In this document: one piece after another, positions 12,250 through 23,059 of the stretch
Numbering within the stretch: position 1 is the first letter of the stretch
How the letters are laid out: every line of letters begins with the position of its first letter
Assembly: GCA_021234535.1 (NCBI GenBank)
Contig: CM037835.1
Span: 2,914,001-2,978,000, forward strand
Reading direction: 5' to 3'
Source of the DNA: Stichopus chloronotus
Taxonomy: Eukaryota > Echinodermata > Holothuroidea > Aspidochirotida > Stichopodidae
Length of the DNA: 64,000 bases
Translations under genes and position numbers: made by a program
The notes under the pieces: model-generated
Database searches by the model: none
What the model saw: the letters and a program-made list of their open reading frames with translations, nothing else
What the model was told of the DNA's origin: nothing

Positions 12250-13169
12250 TCAGGATCGTAGAGACGTCTTTCTGAATAAACATCAGATTTGGTCCATTCC
12301 AAATATCTTCTTTTTAAGAAGGAAGTGGTTAGTAGATTGTTGTATCGAAGGCACTGATGTAATGGTGTGAAATAAATAAATTACGTAAGATAGATTAAAA
12401 CCTAGAACACACGAACACAAAAGAATGAGAGATAACTTCTGTGCGCCAGGAAGTTAACATAGATCAGTTCTCGGCAAAAACTTGAAAGTATGCGAAAATT
12501 TTTACATAAATAATTGTTTCACGGTAATGGTCTATTTATTACGTCATATAAGTACGGCACCACTTGGTGTAATAATGTATTATATTAAAATTGTACGAAA
12601 AATTCTGTTAAACAAAAGGGAGTTGAGGGCGGTGAACACTCGTTTTATTGTAAAAGTGCATCATTGGTGCAATTGTAAAACGGTATGTTCAAGATTTCAT
12701 TGTTGTTGTTGTTTTTTTTTTTGTTTTATCGTAGGTTGCGACCTTTTTTTCCCTGTGGGAGGTAGATAATAAGTGTTGTGGCATACCATTAAATTTTCAA
12801 CGAGGTTTTATGGCAACAAGGGATTATCTCAGCCGCACAGCCCCCCCCCCCCCACTAGGGGAGCACGGAGGGCAAATTGTCCCATAAAAAATAAAAAGTG
12901 TTTTAAATAAAATGTGTTTCAATAAAAAGTCATGCTTTCGTTAAATAAAAATACAGGAGGAAGAGACGGTAATCCGTTTTGCATATAAAACCCTTGAAAA
13001 GGACAAAAAAAGAAAATCAAACGGAAGGTGACAAATCTTCCCCTTAAACCCCTCACCAGGTCGAGAAACTCCAACATTGATATTGCCCCACCCCCTCAAA
13101 AATGGTTAATGTGTCTACGGGCCTGCTATTTATTACGTCATAGTTTTATCTGTTTGTAAGCGAACACTT
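12250..13169. other. Non-coding stretch, C run
   Basis: A 13-base C run lies at 12841-12853. A frame at 12482-12769 has no recognisable domain. Nothing else was identified. Confidence 0.4.
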
Positions 13170-13262
13170 TTGATCCCTTACCGAAGGCAGGCAAGGAATC
13201 TACGCGATGATGACGGCGTGTATGAGCGTGTGTGCGTGCGTGTGTGTGTGTGTGTGTAGAGG
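13170..13262 (-). mobile_element. Tail fragment of the modular repeat, inverted
   Basis: A hairpin at 13172-13200 (gatccctta.../...gcaaggaatc) is followed by a (GT)n tract at about 13225-13257, the mirror image of the (CA)n-hairpin tail at 57.5 kb. Related, degenerate monomer sequence on the same strand appears near 13735-13760. Confidence 0.6.
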
Positions 13263-16202
13263 TCGGGTTTGTTTAGGGTGCCGAACGGGGACACACACAG
13301 GAACTTCAAGCTTGCAAACGGGGTTTCGCCGAAAAACGGGGATATCCCCTTTTCTGGATATTTTAACAAAATGCAAATTGGGGTTTCAGAAATGCGCATT
13401 CAGCTTCACTGGTCAATCCAACTTTTTCTCAATACCTATTTTATAGATCTATACCTGTGTATAGGGGTGTATGTGTGTAAAAATTATACACACAATCCCG
13501 TTTCTGGCGTGAATCGGGGATACATGCAAGACTAAATACCAGTAACTGGGGACTTCATATGCAAAGTGGGGATACCCCGTTTACGTGAGGGAAAGTTCAT
13601 GTTCCGAAAGGCGCTCGTAACGGGATGCGTGTTTTGGCTTGTAAACGCTATATCTCAAAAGGGAAAGATGCTTGGACTTTTAAGTTGGTGTAAAGGGAGT
13701 CCATTAAGAGATGCTGGTTCCTATTGGTTTTCATGGAGGTTAAAGGTCACTTGAGATCACCAGAGTTGAAAGTGTGACATATATTAAGGAAGTTATCTCG
13801 TCAACTGAGTTTTGCGTTAAGATAAAACTTTCAACACTGATGAGTAGATGAGCTGTATCATTTGAAATGTCCAATCGAAGATGGGATGACATAGTAAGAA
13901 TAAGTTCTACTACTCCGGAGATCTGTCCTGGATTCAAAAACCAAACGTGTTACTCTGAATTTTTTACATGTCCAGTATGTGAACATTTGAAGAGATAATG
14001 CCCATCAGGAAAATAATGCACCTTTTTTTCACATTCAAAACGTAATAAAAAGTAGATGTAAGAGCATAGGCCCGTATATTGAGACTTTAAATTCTCCTAA
14101 CCACTCACCTCTAGTCCCTGTCTAAAACTCCTCCACATGTGTAATCAAAACAATGGATCTCTGTGTACGCTGTGTAATATGAGCTACTCTGCATCTGTTG
14201 AATTTGCTGTCAATCAAACAGTAGAACCAGTTGAGAATTTTGCACTCCAGAAGCCAGCTTGGGGTGATGAGTTACTGCCTTTAATCTCATTTGCTTTTCC
14301 TATGAAACTATCAGAAGCATGGTTGTTTGTGCACTCTCTTCAAGCAATAACTTAGCATATCTCGTTAGATTTATTGCTGTTTCTAAGTAATCAGTCAATG
14401 GCCCCGTTTCCAGCAACTCCATGTCGTTACAAAGTACTCCATTGGGACACCTTTGGAAGATATTTCCAGGGATATCTCTGTTGATTCGCCACTAATTTTA
14501 CGTCTCTAACCATAAGTGGTGTAAGGAACTTTCCGTCAACTTGTAAATTACTTTGCTAATAGATAAATGCCATCCTTTGTCACCACAATTTTCGGTAAGG
14601 TTGGGTCAATGAAGTTGTATGTGGTTTAGATTCGTTCGTTATTCATTCATATCAGCATTTGGCATTACATCAAATTTGCGGTTTACATTCTTATGTTTTG
14701 TTTTTCATTTTGATATTGGTCTCTTCCCTTCTCCCCTTGCTTTTGTTTCTTTTATTTAAAGATATACATGTGTAAATGGAAAATGGAATTTTGGCAAGGG
14801 ATCAGAGTGTCATTCGATCTCCTGGTTCAAAAAGAATGTAGCTAATAGTCAAGACTTTATTATATAGAAAATTTCAAAGAAATTGTATGAGGCATGCAAA
14901 GAGGAGCTATGAACTCAGTCGCTCATTCGTTATGATTAAAAGATTTATCATTTGTAAAACATATATAATATATTCATATTGTAAAACTCGGATGTTCATA
15001 GCGTCACCATCTTTTTCATATGACGGCGACCACTCAGTTTAGCTAGCAGAGTGGGGACTGCTTACATTGTCGTGTAGGATATAGATAGCAAATGTTTTTT
15101 TTTATACTTTCAAAATGTCAGAGAAATCGTAGGAAGCAAAAAGTATGATAGTCTTTGTCGCACATTCGTTTTTGGAAGTACGTTCATTACTTTTCTTTCT
15201 GATAACGGCCGTTAAAGGCCTCCGCAATAGTCCATTCGGTCATAGCTATTTGCTGTCTTCAACACATATATGTTTACTGTGCGGTATGAATGTGCGGCTG
15301 AACGTGCGGTTCACTTGACTGTGGTTGCATGTGTTGACGCAACCGTCACTTGAGAATATGCTTTCTATCATCTATAGATTGTTCGATCAAGAACACATGA
15401 AATTTCACCACTGTGGGGAAGACACATAACAAATAATTATTGCACACGTTTATTTTACTCGATGTTTGAAGGCGTTAATGAACACTTCAGTACTAGGGCC
15501 TTGTAGTGTAGACCTGTGACTGTGAGTAGTCGGCTATGCCTACTGTAGGTCATGTCCGATAATTCTTACAGTTTCCTGATACTTACTCCTGAAATTTACT
15601 AACTGAAAACTAAAGTAATGTAATTTGCGTTATCTCTTTGAAGTACATTGTACCTGTTCACCAACCATGGATGCTTAATAAAGCCGTAACTTGCAGAGAT
15701 GATTGTCACATATCCGTCCATTCTGTAAGCAATACTGTAGCCACTTAACTTGGTAGATACATTACAGTCTAGTCAACTCAAGCCGACGCGAGAGGTTTTA
15801 GCACAACAAATTCTTCAGATCAAAGAGGTCATTCAAAATTTTCAGCTGTATGTACAGAACTCCAGGCGTTTGGAATTAATGTTGAAACTTTAAATGTGTC
15901 AAATCTTTATTGTATCCAACCAAAATGACAAAACACAATTTCAAAAAGTTGTTGACGACTACACGTTATTTGTGGTTTCGAAAATGCATATTTAATCCAG
16001 ATCCTTTTATAAATATTATCTCATGCTAGCACGCCTAGATGTCATCATAGTAGGGCCTAATTATTCCTCGAGGGTACAGAGAGCGTGAGTGTACTGCTCT
16101 AGTAGAAGTATACGTACTGTACGACTGCCCACTCATCATGGGATTCATTACAACATTCCCAACCCACCTGAAGTTAGCGTCAGATTCAACAAGCAGTATC
16201 AC
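13263..16202. other. Repeat-derived and unassigned DNA
   Basis: 13263-13800 holds GGGG-rich segments with short internal repeats and a monomer remnant. 14137-14355 is a 72-codon open frame without introns that contains ENFALQKPAW, faintly like the start of an F-type lectin domain but without its continuation. 14360-16202 shows no exon, RNA or repeat that I can support. Confidence 0.35.
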
Positions 16203-16330
16203 TAGTGGCGCCGACTGAGTTTTGAAAGTGGGAGGGGGAAGGCGGGGAAACGAAATCCTGGGGGATAGACATTTTCGCGCAGTGCAAGACCGAGGGTAAA
16301 ACGCAATGGGTGGAGTCGTGAGGGCCGAGA
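16203..16330. mobile_element. Half copy of the 63.6-kb MITE
   Basis: The segment starts near 'ctagtggcgcc' and continues 'gagttttgaaagtgggaggg' and 'gacattttcgcg'. It aligns with the inverse of the right half of 63596-63867 (gtggtggcacc, gagttttgaaagtgg, gacattttgcga). The other terminus was not found, so the copy is truncated or decayed. Confidence 0.55.
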
Positions 16331-16911
16331 GGTGCATCCCTCGGAAGCTCTGAGTTTTAACATATCTCTGGGAGATAAATACAGCGCATGGTAAATAGGC
16401 AGCTTGGTTCAAATCACATCATTCACTGCAACAATTCTAAATCTTTTTATTTGTTTTAGGCTATTCATCTACGTTGACAACATGAAAACTTGTGAAGAGA
16501 GACTAAAAGCAAATAGCAATATAATTGAAAATAATTACACGTTTTTAAACAGAAAGATGAATGAACTATTTGCATAATGAACAGTGAATATACTGTAGAC
16601 TGCATGTAGTTTGTTATACTTCTATACAGGCTAAAGGACACTGAGTACTTCTTATGTTGTAAAGTTATTTAAATTGCTCAAAACTACAGTATGAGCAAGT
16701 CAACCTTTATTTAACTTATACTTTCACATCTGTCTAGAGCACCTGTAAAATAGAAATGTGCAGGAGTGACAATTTATAAAAGGTTATATAATCTTGAAAA
16801 GAAAAAATAACAGCCTTTCCAAATAGTCAACTAGCCCGGAAGCTCCAGCAGTATATAAGAATGCTTTAAATTTGTTTAGAGGCGTTATTGATCATGTTTC
16901 TTTCGTTTCAG

Positions 16912-17003
16912 ATATTGCGAAATTCGATGTCAATGACATAGAGTCCACGTTATCAGTATGTGTGGTAGGCTGCAGTGCCGGTGTCACATACATTGATAGG
17001 ACT
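16912..17003 (+). CDS. Orphan splice-bounded internal exon (candidate)
   Basis: A strong polypyrimidine tract and acceptor (tttctttcgtttcag) ends at 16911, and a consensus donor (GTAAGT) starts at 17004. Of the three frames only one is open: two bases complete a codon, then 30 codons with the core STLSVCVVGCSAGVTYIDRT. The cysteines suggest an extracellular protein, but I recognise no family. No neighbouring exon in matching phase was found, so it may belong to a gene whose other exons I missed, or be a pseudo-exon. Confidence 0.35.
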
Positions 17004-17464
17004 GTAAGTTTAACATTATGAGGCCAGTCATTCGGTCAAGAAGGCTACTTGAGATGATCGCGAAAGTGTTAATATTACTTGTTTCAAGTCACTTTCATAA
17101 AATCTGTATATACTAACGGAACATAGTTTTAGCCCTGATTTATTTTGTTCCATGGAATATTAAGTGTAAAACTGGAAGGGGCGCAAAATTAAGTTATTAT
17201 ACAGTAATATAATATCGGTACCAATTAAAAGCTTATACTGGTCAGTAATTATCCTGGCAATTGGGTCCGATTGGCATACTACCTACGCTGTAGGATTACT
17301 TTTCTCCTCCAGTCACTATAGATAGATCTGACACTACCGCATGGCCGAACACGTGAGAGAACACCTTCAACTAAACATCGGATAAAATTAATAAATAAAT
17401 AATAAAACAAATCTTGGTTTCAAAAATATGAATGTCTTCTCTAAAACAAACGCCTTACTTCCCT
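17004..17464. other. Non-coding stretch
   Basis: A short acceptor/donor-bounded segment at about 17314-17351 is out of phase with the exon at 16912-17003. Nothing else was recognised. Confidence 0.4.
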
Positions 17465-18200
17465 CTAAAAAACTGCTTTGATGGTTGTGTAAACACCTAA
17501 GTCTCTTTCAGTAGAAACCTCTTACACTGACTACATATCCATTCAAAGTGTAAGAATACCTTGGATTAGGCCTACTCAGTTTGCAGTTATCAATACTGTA
17601 CAACTATTTGCCACTCATGGGACCAAGAGAAAACCTTTTCTTATTTCATTTGAAAACTCTTTGAATCACCTTCAGAGAACTGCAGAATACAGTTTAGTGT
17701 CATCAGCAAACTTCATGGCCCTACACACAATATCAACATCAATGTCATTAACAAAAGCGACAAACAGGAGAGGTGACCCAACACAGACCTCTGGGAACCT
17801 ATACGCATAACCCTCTGCCAAGCAGAAGCCCAACCACTTAAAACCACCTTCTGTTCCCTGCCACACACCCCATTCTGAATCCGGGTCAGTAAATTACCAC
17901 AAAACCTAATCCAATGAACTACTAGTCAGACATCTTCCATGAACTCCGATATTAGTGAGGCATGCAAGCATGCAGAACCTTTCTGAAAAAAACAAAAAAC
18001 AACAGCTTGGAACATTCTGATTAATGAATGACTATACTAAAGAAACTAAACATAGTCTTTTTAATTATAGATTCCATGACCTTACAGACAACACTTAGTG
18101 ATACTCTGACAGGCATGTATAATTACAAGGCTTATCTCCCTTCTTTAAAATGGTGTTATGTTAGCACCAATCCAGTCCTCAGTACGTTCAGCCAAGAATT
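17465..18200 (-). pseudogene. CR1/L2-type LINE reverse transcriptase relic
   Basis: On the - strand, fragments of a non-LTR retrotransposon ORF2 run from about 18200 down: a degraded 'GANITP..KKGD' segment, then about 17866-17672 with the reverse-transcriptase palm motif FADDTKLYS preceded by FVNDIDVDIV, then a degenerate copy of the post-palm segment down to about 17465. Frameshifts and stops break the frame, and part of the finger region is missing. The same segments occur in the + strand relic at 19.65-21.2 kb, so both belong to one family. It cannot make an enzyme. Confidence 0.85.
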
Positions 18201-18339
18201 TACTAAGAACCATTGAGAGTGGAACACAGAAAATGAGCAAATTACCTCAACTAAATTGGATGGATTGCATTCGGATCAAGGGACTTTCAAGTATCGAGAA
18301 AAGGCATCTGATCTTTAATCACCTAAGAATTTGAGGATC

Positions 18340-18780
18340 AGGAAGTATGAATACCCATGGATCCTATTCCATGTTTATCGTGGATGAAATCCGGCGAATT
18401 TGGCCCACTCCTTTCGATCAGTGTTCAGAGGTTATACGAGGCAGGGGTGAACCAACAGGCCCGTACCTGCTCCCGGGACCGCCAGTTAACGTCCCCATCA
18501 AACGGACAATAGTACGATCCCCGTCTTTAGCCATTTTCCTAAAGGTGGGGTTGAGGCCCTGCCCAGCTCAGCAGTCCAATGAGCCCATTAGTCGTACCGA
18601 GCAACCTGAAGCGGACGAGATCTGAATCGGACAACATTAACCCAACTTGAAATCACAAATCAACCCCTCAGGACGACCGTAAACAACCTTACTGAAAATT
18701 TTTAAGTGGTTCCACCGGGATTTCAACCGAGGACCTAGTGATTGCAAAACGGACACTCTAATCACCTAGTGATGTAGGAA
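18340..18780 (-). mobile_element. tRNA-derived SINE
   Basis: On the - strand, about 18780-18705 looks like the 3' two-thirds of a tRNA: a box-A-like 'taggtgattagagtgtcc', an anticodon-loop-like 'ttttgcaa' and a box-B-like GGTTGAAATCC at 18728-18718 (two differences from GGTTCGANTCC). A GC-rich body to about 18410 follows, with 'atggggacgttaactggcgg' and 'gtcccgggagcagg', then an unrelated tail. No acceptor-stem partner exists, so this is a retroposon and not a tRNA gene. The central domain could not be assigned to a named superfamily. Confidence 0.6.
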
Positions 18781-19649
18781 ATAATGCGAGAGACCAAATT
18801 TGGGAATTCACTTTTTTACATTGGCATTGGGGAGATTTGACGAAATATTCCTGAGTCAAAACCGACACAAAATAATCATTCAGAAGGCTCCCAAGATGTT
18901 GATCAGTGACTACAGTGTCTGCATTAAGATCCCTATGAGAAACAACACTATCATTAAAGCTGGAATATAGGTGGTGCTGGCAATTGCCTGGTCATCTACT
19001 TTGTTCTTCTTCAGTGTTTCAAGAAATAGCAAATGGGGGAAACGATCACCTGTAACAAAATCTGAGGGAGAACTATGCACTCATTTTCCAGATATTTAAA
19101 TATGAAAATTGTCTCAACATTTTTGTTGACCCTACAAAACTCAAAACTTTCCAAGAAAGCACAGCAGTCAATTACCATTACTTGAAATCAAACAAACCAA
19201 TGGAAATGGATATGAATATACATGTATGCAAAAATTGGACTTTGCAGTGACAATAACATATTCAGTGAAATTTGACTTTCACTGACAAATTTCTCATTCT
19301 TTGTTTCATCTTTAACCTTCGGCTACGATCTAACATAAGAAAAAGGACTTCCTACATTTCAGTCTTTGCAAAAAATTTCCAATTACGAAATGGCGCCGTG
19401 TAATTTTGTGTCTCTGTGAAATTGTTGATATGTGGTCATGTTTCGATGGTGGGAGAGATTTGTATGCAAGGAACGGGTTACATTTTCGTAACACAAGAAC
19501 TCACTGCTTGGAATGATGATAAACTTAATTGTTAAACAGATATGTATTTAAACTAAATGGGAGGCGATGAGAACAGCGGATAATCGTAGTCGTAAGCAAG
19601 GATAATCTTTACTCAACCAAAAGGCACTCTGAGTACAGGGGTTGCAATT
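18781..19649. other. Non-coding stretch between SINE and LINE relic
   Basis: No exon, RNA gene or terminal repeat was recognised. Confidence 0.4.
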
Positions 19650-21195
19650 AAACCCACAAAAAATTAAGATAAGTGCAGAAGGAATCTAAGGTTATGACTT
19701 CTAAGGATAAGTTAAAGATTATTGTAACTAATGCTATAGAGTATTTGTAATAAATGTGATGAATTTGCCGACATACTTGTTGTAACTTAATCTTGGTTAA
19801 GGGATGATATTGATAGTCTGAGGTTCCTTGTCCTGGATATGTGGTTTATCGTCAAGATAGGTTTGATACTAAAAGGTGGTTTGCTGGAGGGGTTTTGTTG
19901 TATGTCAGAGATGATATTGTAAGTGTTGAGAAACCAGAGCTGCAAGAGTCCTTTGTCAACTCTGTGGTGCGAGTTATACCGTAACAAATCTTCTGTTTCA
20001 GTTGTCATAAGTGGTATAGTTCATCGCTCTCCAAATAGCCGGGAAAGAAAATTATAATTTGTTACTTAACTCAATTAAGAGTGCTGCTAAGGGTGATTAT
20101 CATGGGTGACTTCAACTTTCCAGACATTGATTGGACTGAGGTTTTAAGCCTCTTGCCCGGATGCAATCTATCCAATTTAAATTGTTAGGGTTATTTGCAC
20201 AAACATTTCTGGGTTCCACTGTTAATTTATGGTTGAAGGTTATGTTCTAGAGAACTGGAGGTGTGTTAACATCAACCCAATTTTTAAGAAGGGAGATAAG
20301 TCACAGCCTTGTAAGTACAGGCCTATAAGTGTATAGTGTTGTTTGTAAGGTCATGGAATCTGTTCAGATTCTTCAGTAGTTCTTCAGTACAGTTATTCAT
20401 CGATCAGAATGTCTCAACCTGGCTTTTGTCAGAAAAAGTCATTCCTCACCAATATTTTGGAGTTCATGGAAGTTCATTGGATAGGCAGAAGTATGTTGAT
20501 GCTGTTTTTCTAGATTTCCAGAGAGCTTTTGATAAGGTTCCCCACCATCGGAGTTTTGCTTAAATTAAAGAGAATGAGCATCTGCAGTAATTTTCTGACC
20601 TGGATTCAGAATTGGCAATGTAATAGGAAAGAGAGCCTGCCGGTGGTTTGAAACGGTTGTGCTTCTTCTTGACAGAAGGTTATGGAGGGTTCCCCAGGGG
20701 TCTGTGTTGGGTTCTCTTCTGTTCATTGTTTTTATTAATGACATTGATGCTGATATTGTGTGTAGAGCCAAGAAGTTTGCTGACGACACTAAACTGCATA
20801 CTGAGATCTCCTCCGAAGGTGATTCCAAAAGTTGTCGGAAGGATTTAGACAACTGAGGTTTTCGCTTGGTCTCTGGATTGGCAAATGCTGTTCAACGTTG
20901 ATAAATGCAAAGTAATGCATGTTGGCAATAATAATCCTAGGTATTCGACTCTTCGTACACTTTGAATGGACCGAGTCAATGCAAGAGGTTTCTGTTGAAA
21001 GGGACTTAGCTGTCTACATGTATTCTTCTTTACAGCCAGCTAAGTAGTGTGTTGAAGCAGCTAAAAGAACAAATAGGATTTTAGGGATGATTAAGAGAAA
21101 TTTTGCTTTCCTCAAGCAAGACATTGTTGTTAGGGAGCATGTAAGCAGTTGGGAAAGCCTCATTTAGAATATGCTGTTCAAGCTTGGGAGCCATA
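19650..21195 (+). pseudogene. CR1/L2-type LINE ORF2 relic (endonuclease plus reverse transcriptase)
   Basis: Fragments in the correct order: an endonuclease start (LKIIVTNA, about 19700), SWLRDD (19790), GGVLLYVRDDIVS (about 19890), the endonuclease motif MGDFNFPDIDW (about 20105), NINPIFKKGDKS (20270), VFLDFQRAFDKVPHH (about 20500), VPQGSVLGSLLF...FINDID and FADDTKLH (about 20690-20800), DWQMLFNVDKCKVMHVGNNN (20875) and a C-terminal HLEYAVQAWEP (21160). Stops, frameshifts and a large deletion between endonuclease and fingers make it inactive. This order is typical of CR1/L2/Jockey-superclade elements. It is longer than the relic at 17.5-18.2 kb. Confidence 0.9.
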
Positions 21196-21631
21196 TTTTT
21201 AGCCAAAGAGCATTATTTTATGTTATATTTTTAACACAAAAACGCTTATTTTTCCATTAAAAAAAAATGGAATAACTTTAATGTGAACATAATAAAGAGG
21301 GAAAAGCCCTTTGAGATGGACTTGAAGAAGTGCTTCTAATTTCTTTCTTACACTGACAGAAGAGCAGTAGAGGGCGTATTCCTCAAGACAAGAAAAACTC
21401 TGAGCAGCGATCACTGTGATCACACAATAACGGCAAAATAAAAAAATTTATATATTTTTCGAACATTTTGAGAAACAGCTGCCTATCCTAAAACCATTTT
21501 TAAAACCATATATACGCACGTATATAGATCCAAAGTCCGACCAACATCCGTCATCATCTCCTCTGCCTCTATTATGCGCGCATCCGCCACACCGCACATG
21601 ATTAATAACGAAAGTGTTGTATGACACTGCC
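21196..21631. other. Non-coding stretch
   Basis: AT-rich DNA followed by a more GC-rich, CG-containing segment at about 21510-21600 just before a possible first exon. No other signal was seen. Confidence 0.35.
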
Positions 21632-21728
21632 ATGTTTCGTCGTGGTTATTGTGTTTCTTCAAGGCTGTTTCTTTGTGCTAACTTTGTGACACGAAGACTG
21701 TGGGCAGGCAAAAGAAGAGCAGAATCAA
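21632..21728 (+). CDS. Possible first coding exon (weak)
   Basis: An ATG at 21632 opens a 32-codon Arg/Ser-rich, acid-poor frame (MFRRGYCVSSRL...) that runs into a good donor (GTAAGA at 21729). The composition resembles a mitochondrial presequence. No second exon in phase was identified with confidence, so this may be chance. Confidence 0.15.
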
Positions 21729-23059
21729 GTAAGACATTTGTGTTTTCTATCCATAAATTTGAGGTGCCTATCAAATGATTTCATAGTTAATTAGCAAATT
21801 ATTTCGAATAAATTCTAGTTGTTAGAAAAATAGAGCAGATGATCAACAGTATCATGTTAACTTACTGTATCTTGTCAACGTTTCTGTTAGGTCGGTGGAT
21901 GCAGCCGCATAGATCCTCGTGAATGCTGTGAGAGGAATGTAGTTCAGGCTCATAACACTGAGATGTATAGGACTACTATTGCATGAAATAAGCTAAAACG
22001 CCACGACAGTAAACTTGACACCCGGAAGATTTTAAAAAGGTCGGTGTGACTCATTTGTATATCTCAAATATCCAGCATGGTATATTGTTACTCTCTGAGA
22101 TCCAAAGATAGCCTATCACAATTAATTGTTGTAACATGGAAGACAGAATGTTAAGATGTAAAAGTTTGAACGTAAATGGTTTTGTCCATAAAACAAAATG
22201 AGATTTTTTCGTATTTTTTCATGGAGGCATCCCTAACATGAGAAAGGAGTGTCACCATCACTTTGGAATGAGCCGCCTGTAGGGCACCATTTGTACGGCG
22301 CAACATTGTTTAGAGGGTGGGCAGTGCCCCCCCCCCCCTACCCAAACCACAGGCTCTAAGGGCTTTACCGGAGCCCTTTGCAGCTTTTCATTAAAGTGTG
22401 TATCTCTGCGTTTTCACCTGTTAGCTAGTACAGCTTCCTCCGTTAACAATAGGCCTATATGAGCTATGATTAAGTTGTGCCGATATGACGGTTCCTACAA
22501 CCTCCTTGTAATGATGTGTACTGTATCCCTAGTAACATAATGGAGCAGTCCAAAAGGACAGGTTAAAGTTCACTGTTATTCTGAGAAACTGACCACCAAT
22601 GACTCATTAGTTGTATCCTCCTTAGTTGAAGCAAGGATCCCTTTGTTCTCCTTGCATGCCTCGTAAGATTCCATCTCTTTGTATATGTGCATGTTGTTTA
22701 TCAGAGTGATCTCAGATCTTGTTGAATACACACATATATAACTACACTCTCCATCTCTTTGTCTTGAGTGATATTTTCAGTAACTTTAAGAATAAAAGTT
22801 ATACTGTAGAAACCTGAACAGTACACTCCTGTTTTTGAAGTGTTGACAACACTGATCAAGTGGCGCTCAAAATGTCGGCAGTTTACCATGAGCAGCAGAC
22901 TGCATAACGTTGTTTACCCAAAAGCGCTTTGTTGTGTAGACAAACGTTTAGACAAAATGTTCAATGCAAACAGTGCCGTAGCTAGGGGCACATCTTAAAG
23001 GGGGGGGGGGGGGGTGAAGGTAAAATTTTCCAATTAGTTAGGTACTTTTTCCCACTGTG
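21729..23059. other. Non-coding stretch with homopolymer runs
   Basis: C run 22327-22338 and G run 23000-23014. A segment after an acceptor near 21891 encodes ECCERNVVQAHN before a stop, with no family match. Nothing else was recognised. Confidence 0.35.

Noticed and set aside
14137..14355. F-type lectin fragment (ENFALQKPAW)
   Set aside because: Only about ten residues resemble the domain start; the continuation does not match, so the likeness may be chance.
16035..16412. 125-codon - strand frame
   Set aside because: It overlaps the MITE half copy and has no family match; best explained by local GC content.
17314..17351. Very short exon after a strong acceptor
   Set aside because: Its open frame is out of phase with the nearest candidate exon and it is too short to judge.
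18705..18780. tRNA gene
   Set aside because: Anticodon and T arms are recognisable but the acceptor stem does not pair and a SINE body follows directly.
20336..20856. Functional reverse transcriptase gene
   Set aside because: The motifs lie in different frames with stops between them; it is a dead LINE.
21891..21985. Cys-containing segment after an acceptor-like site
   Set aside because: It ends in a stop after about 31 codons and does not join the weak candidate exon at 21632 with any recognisable product.
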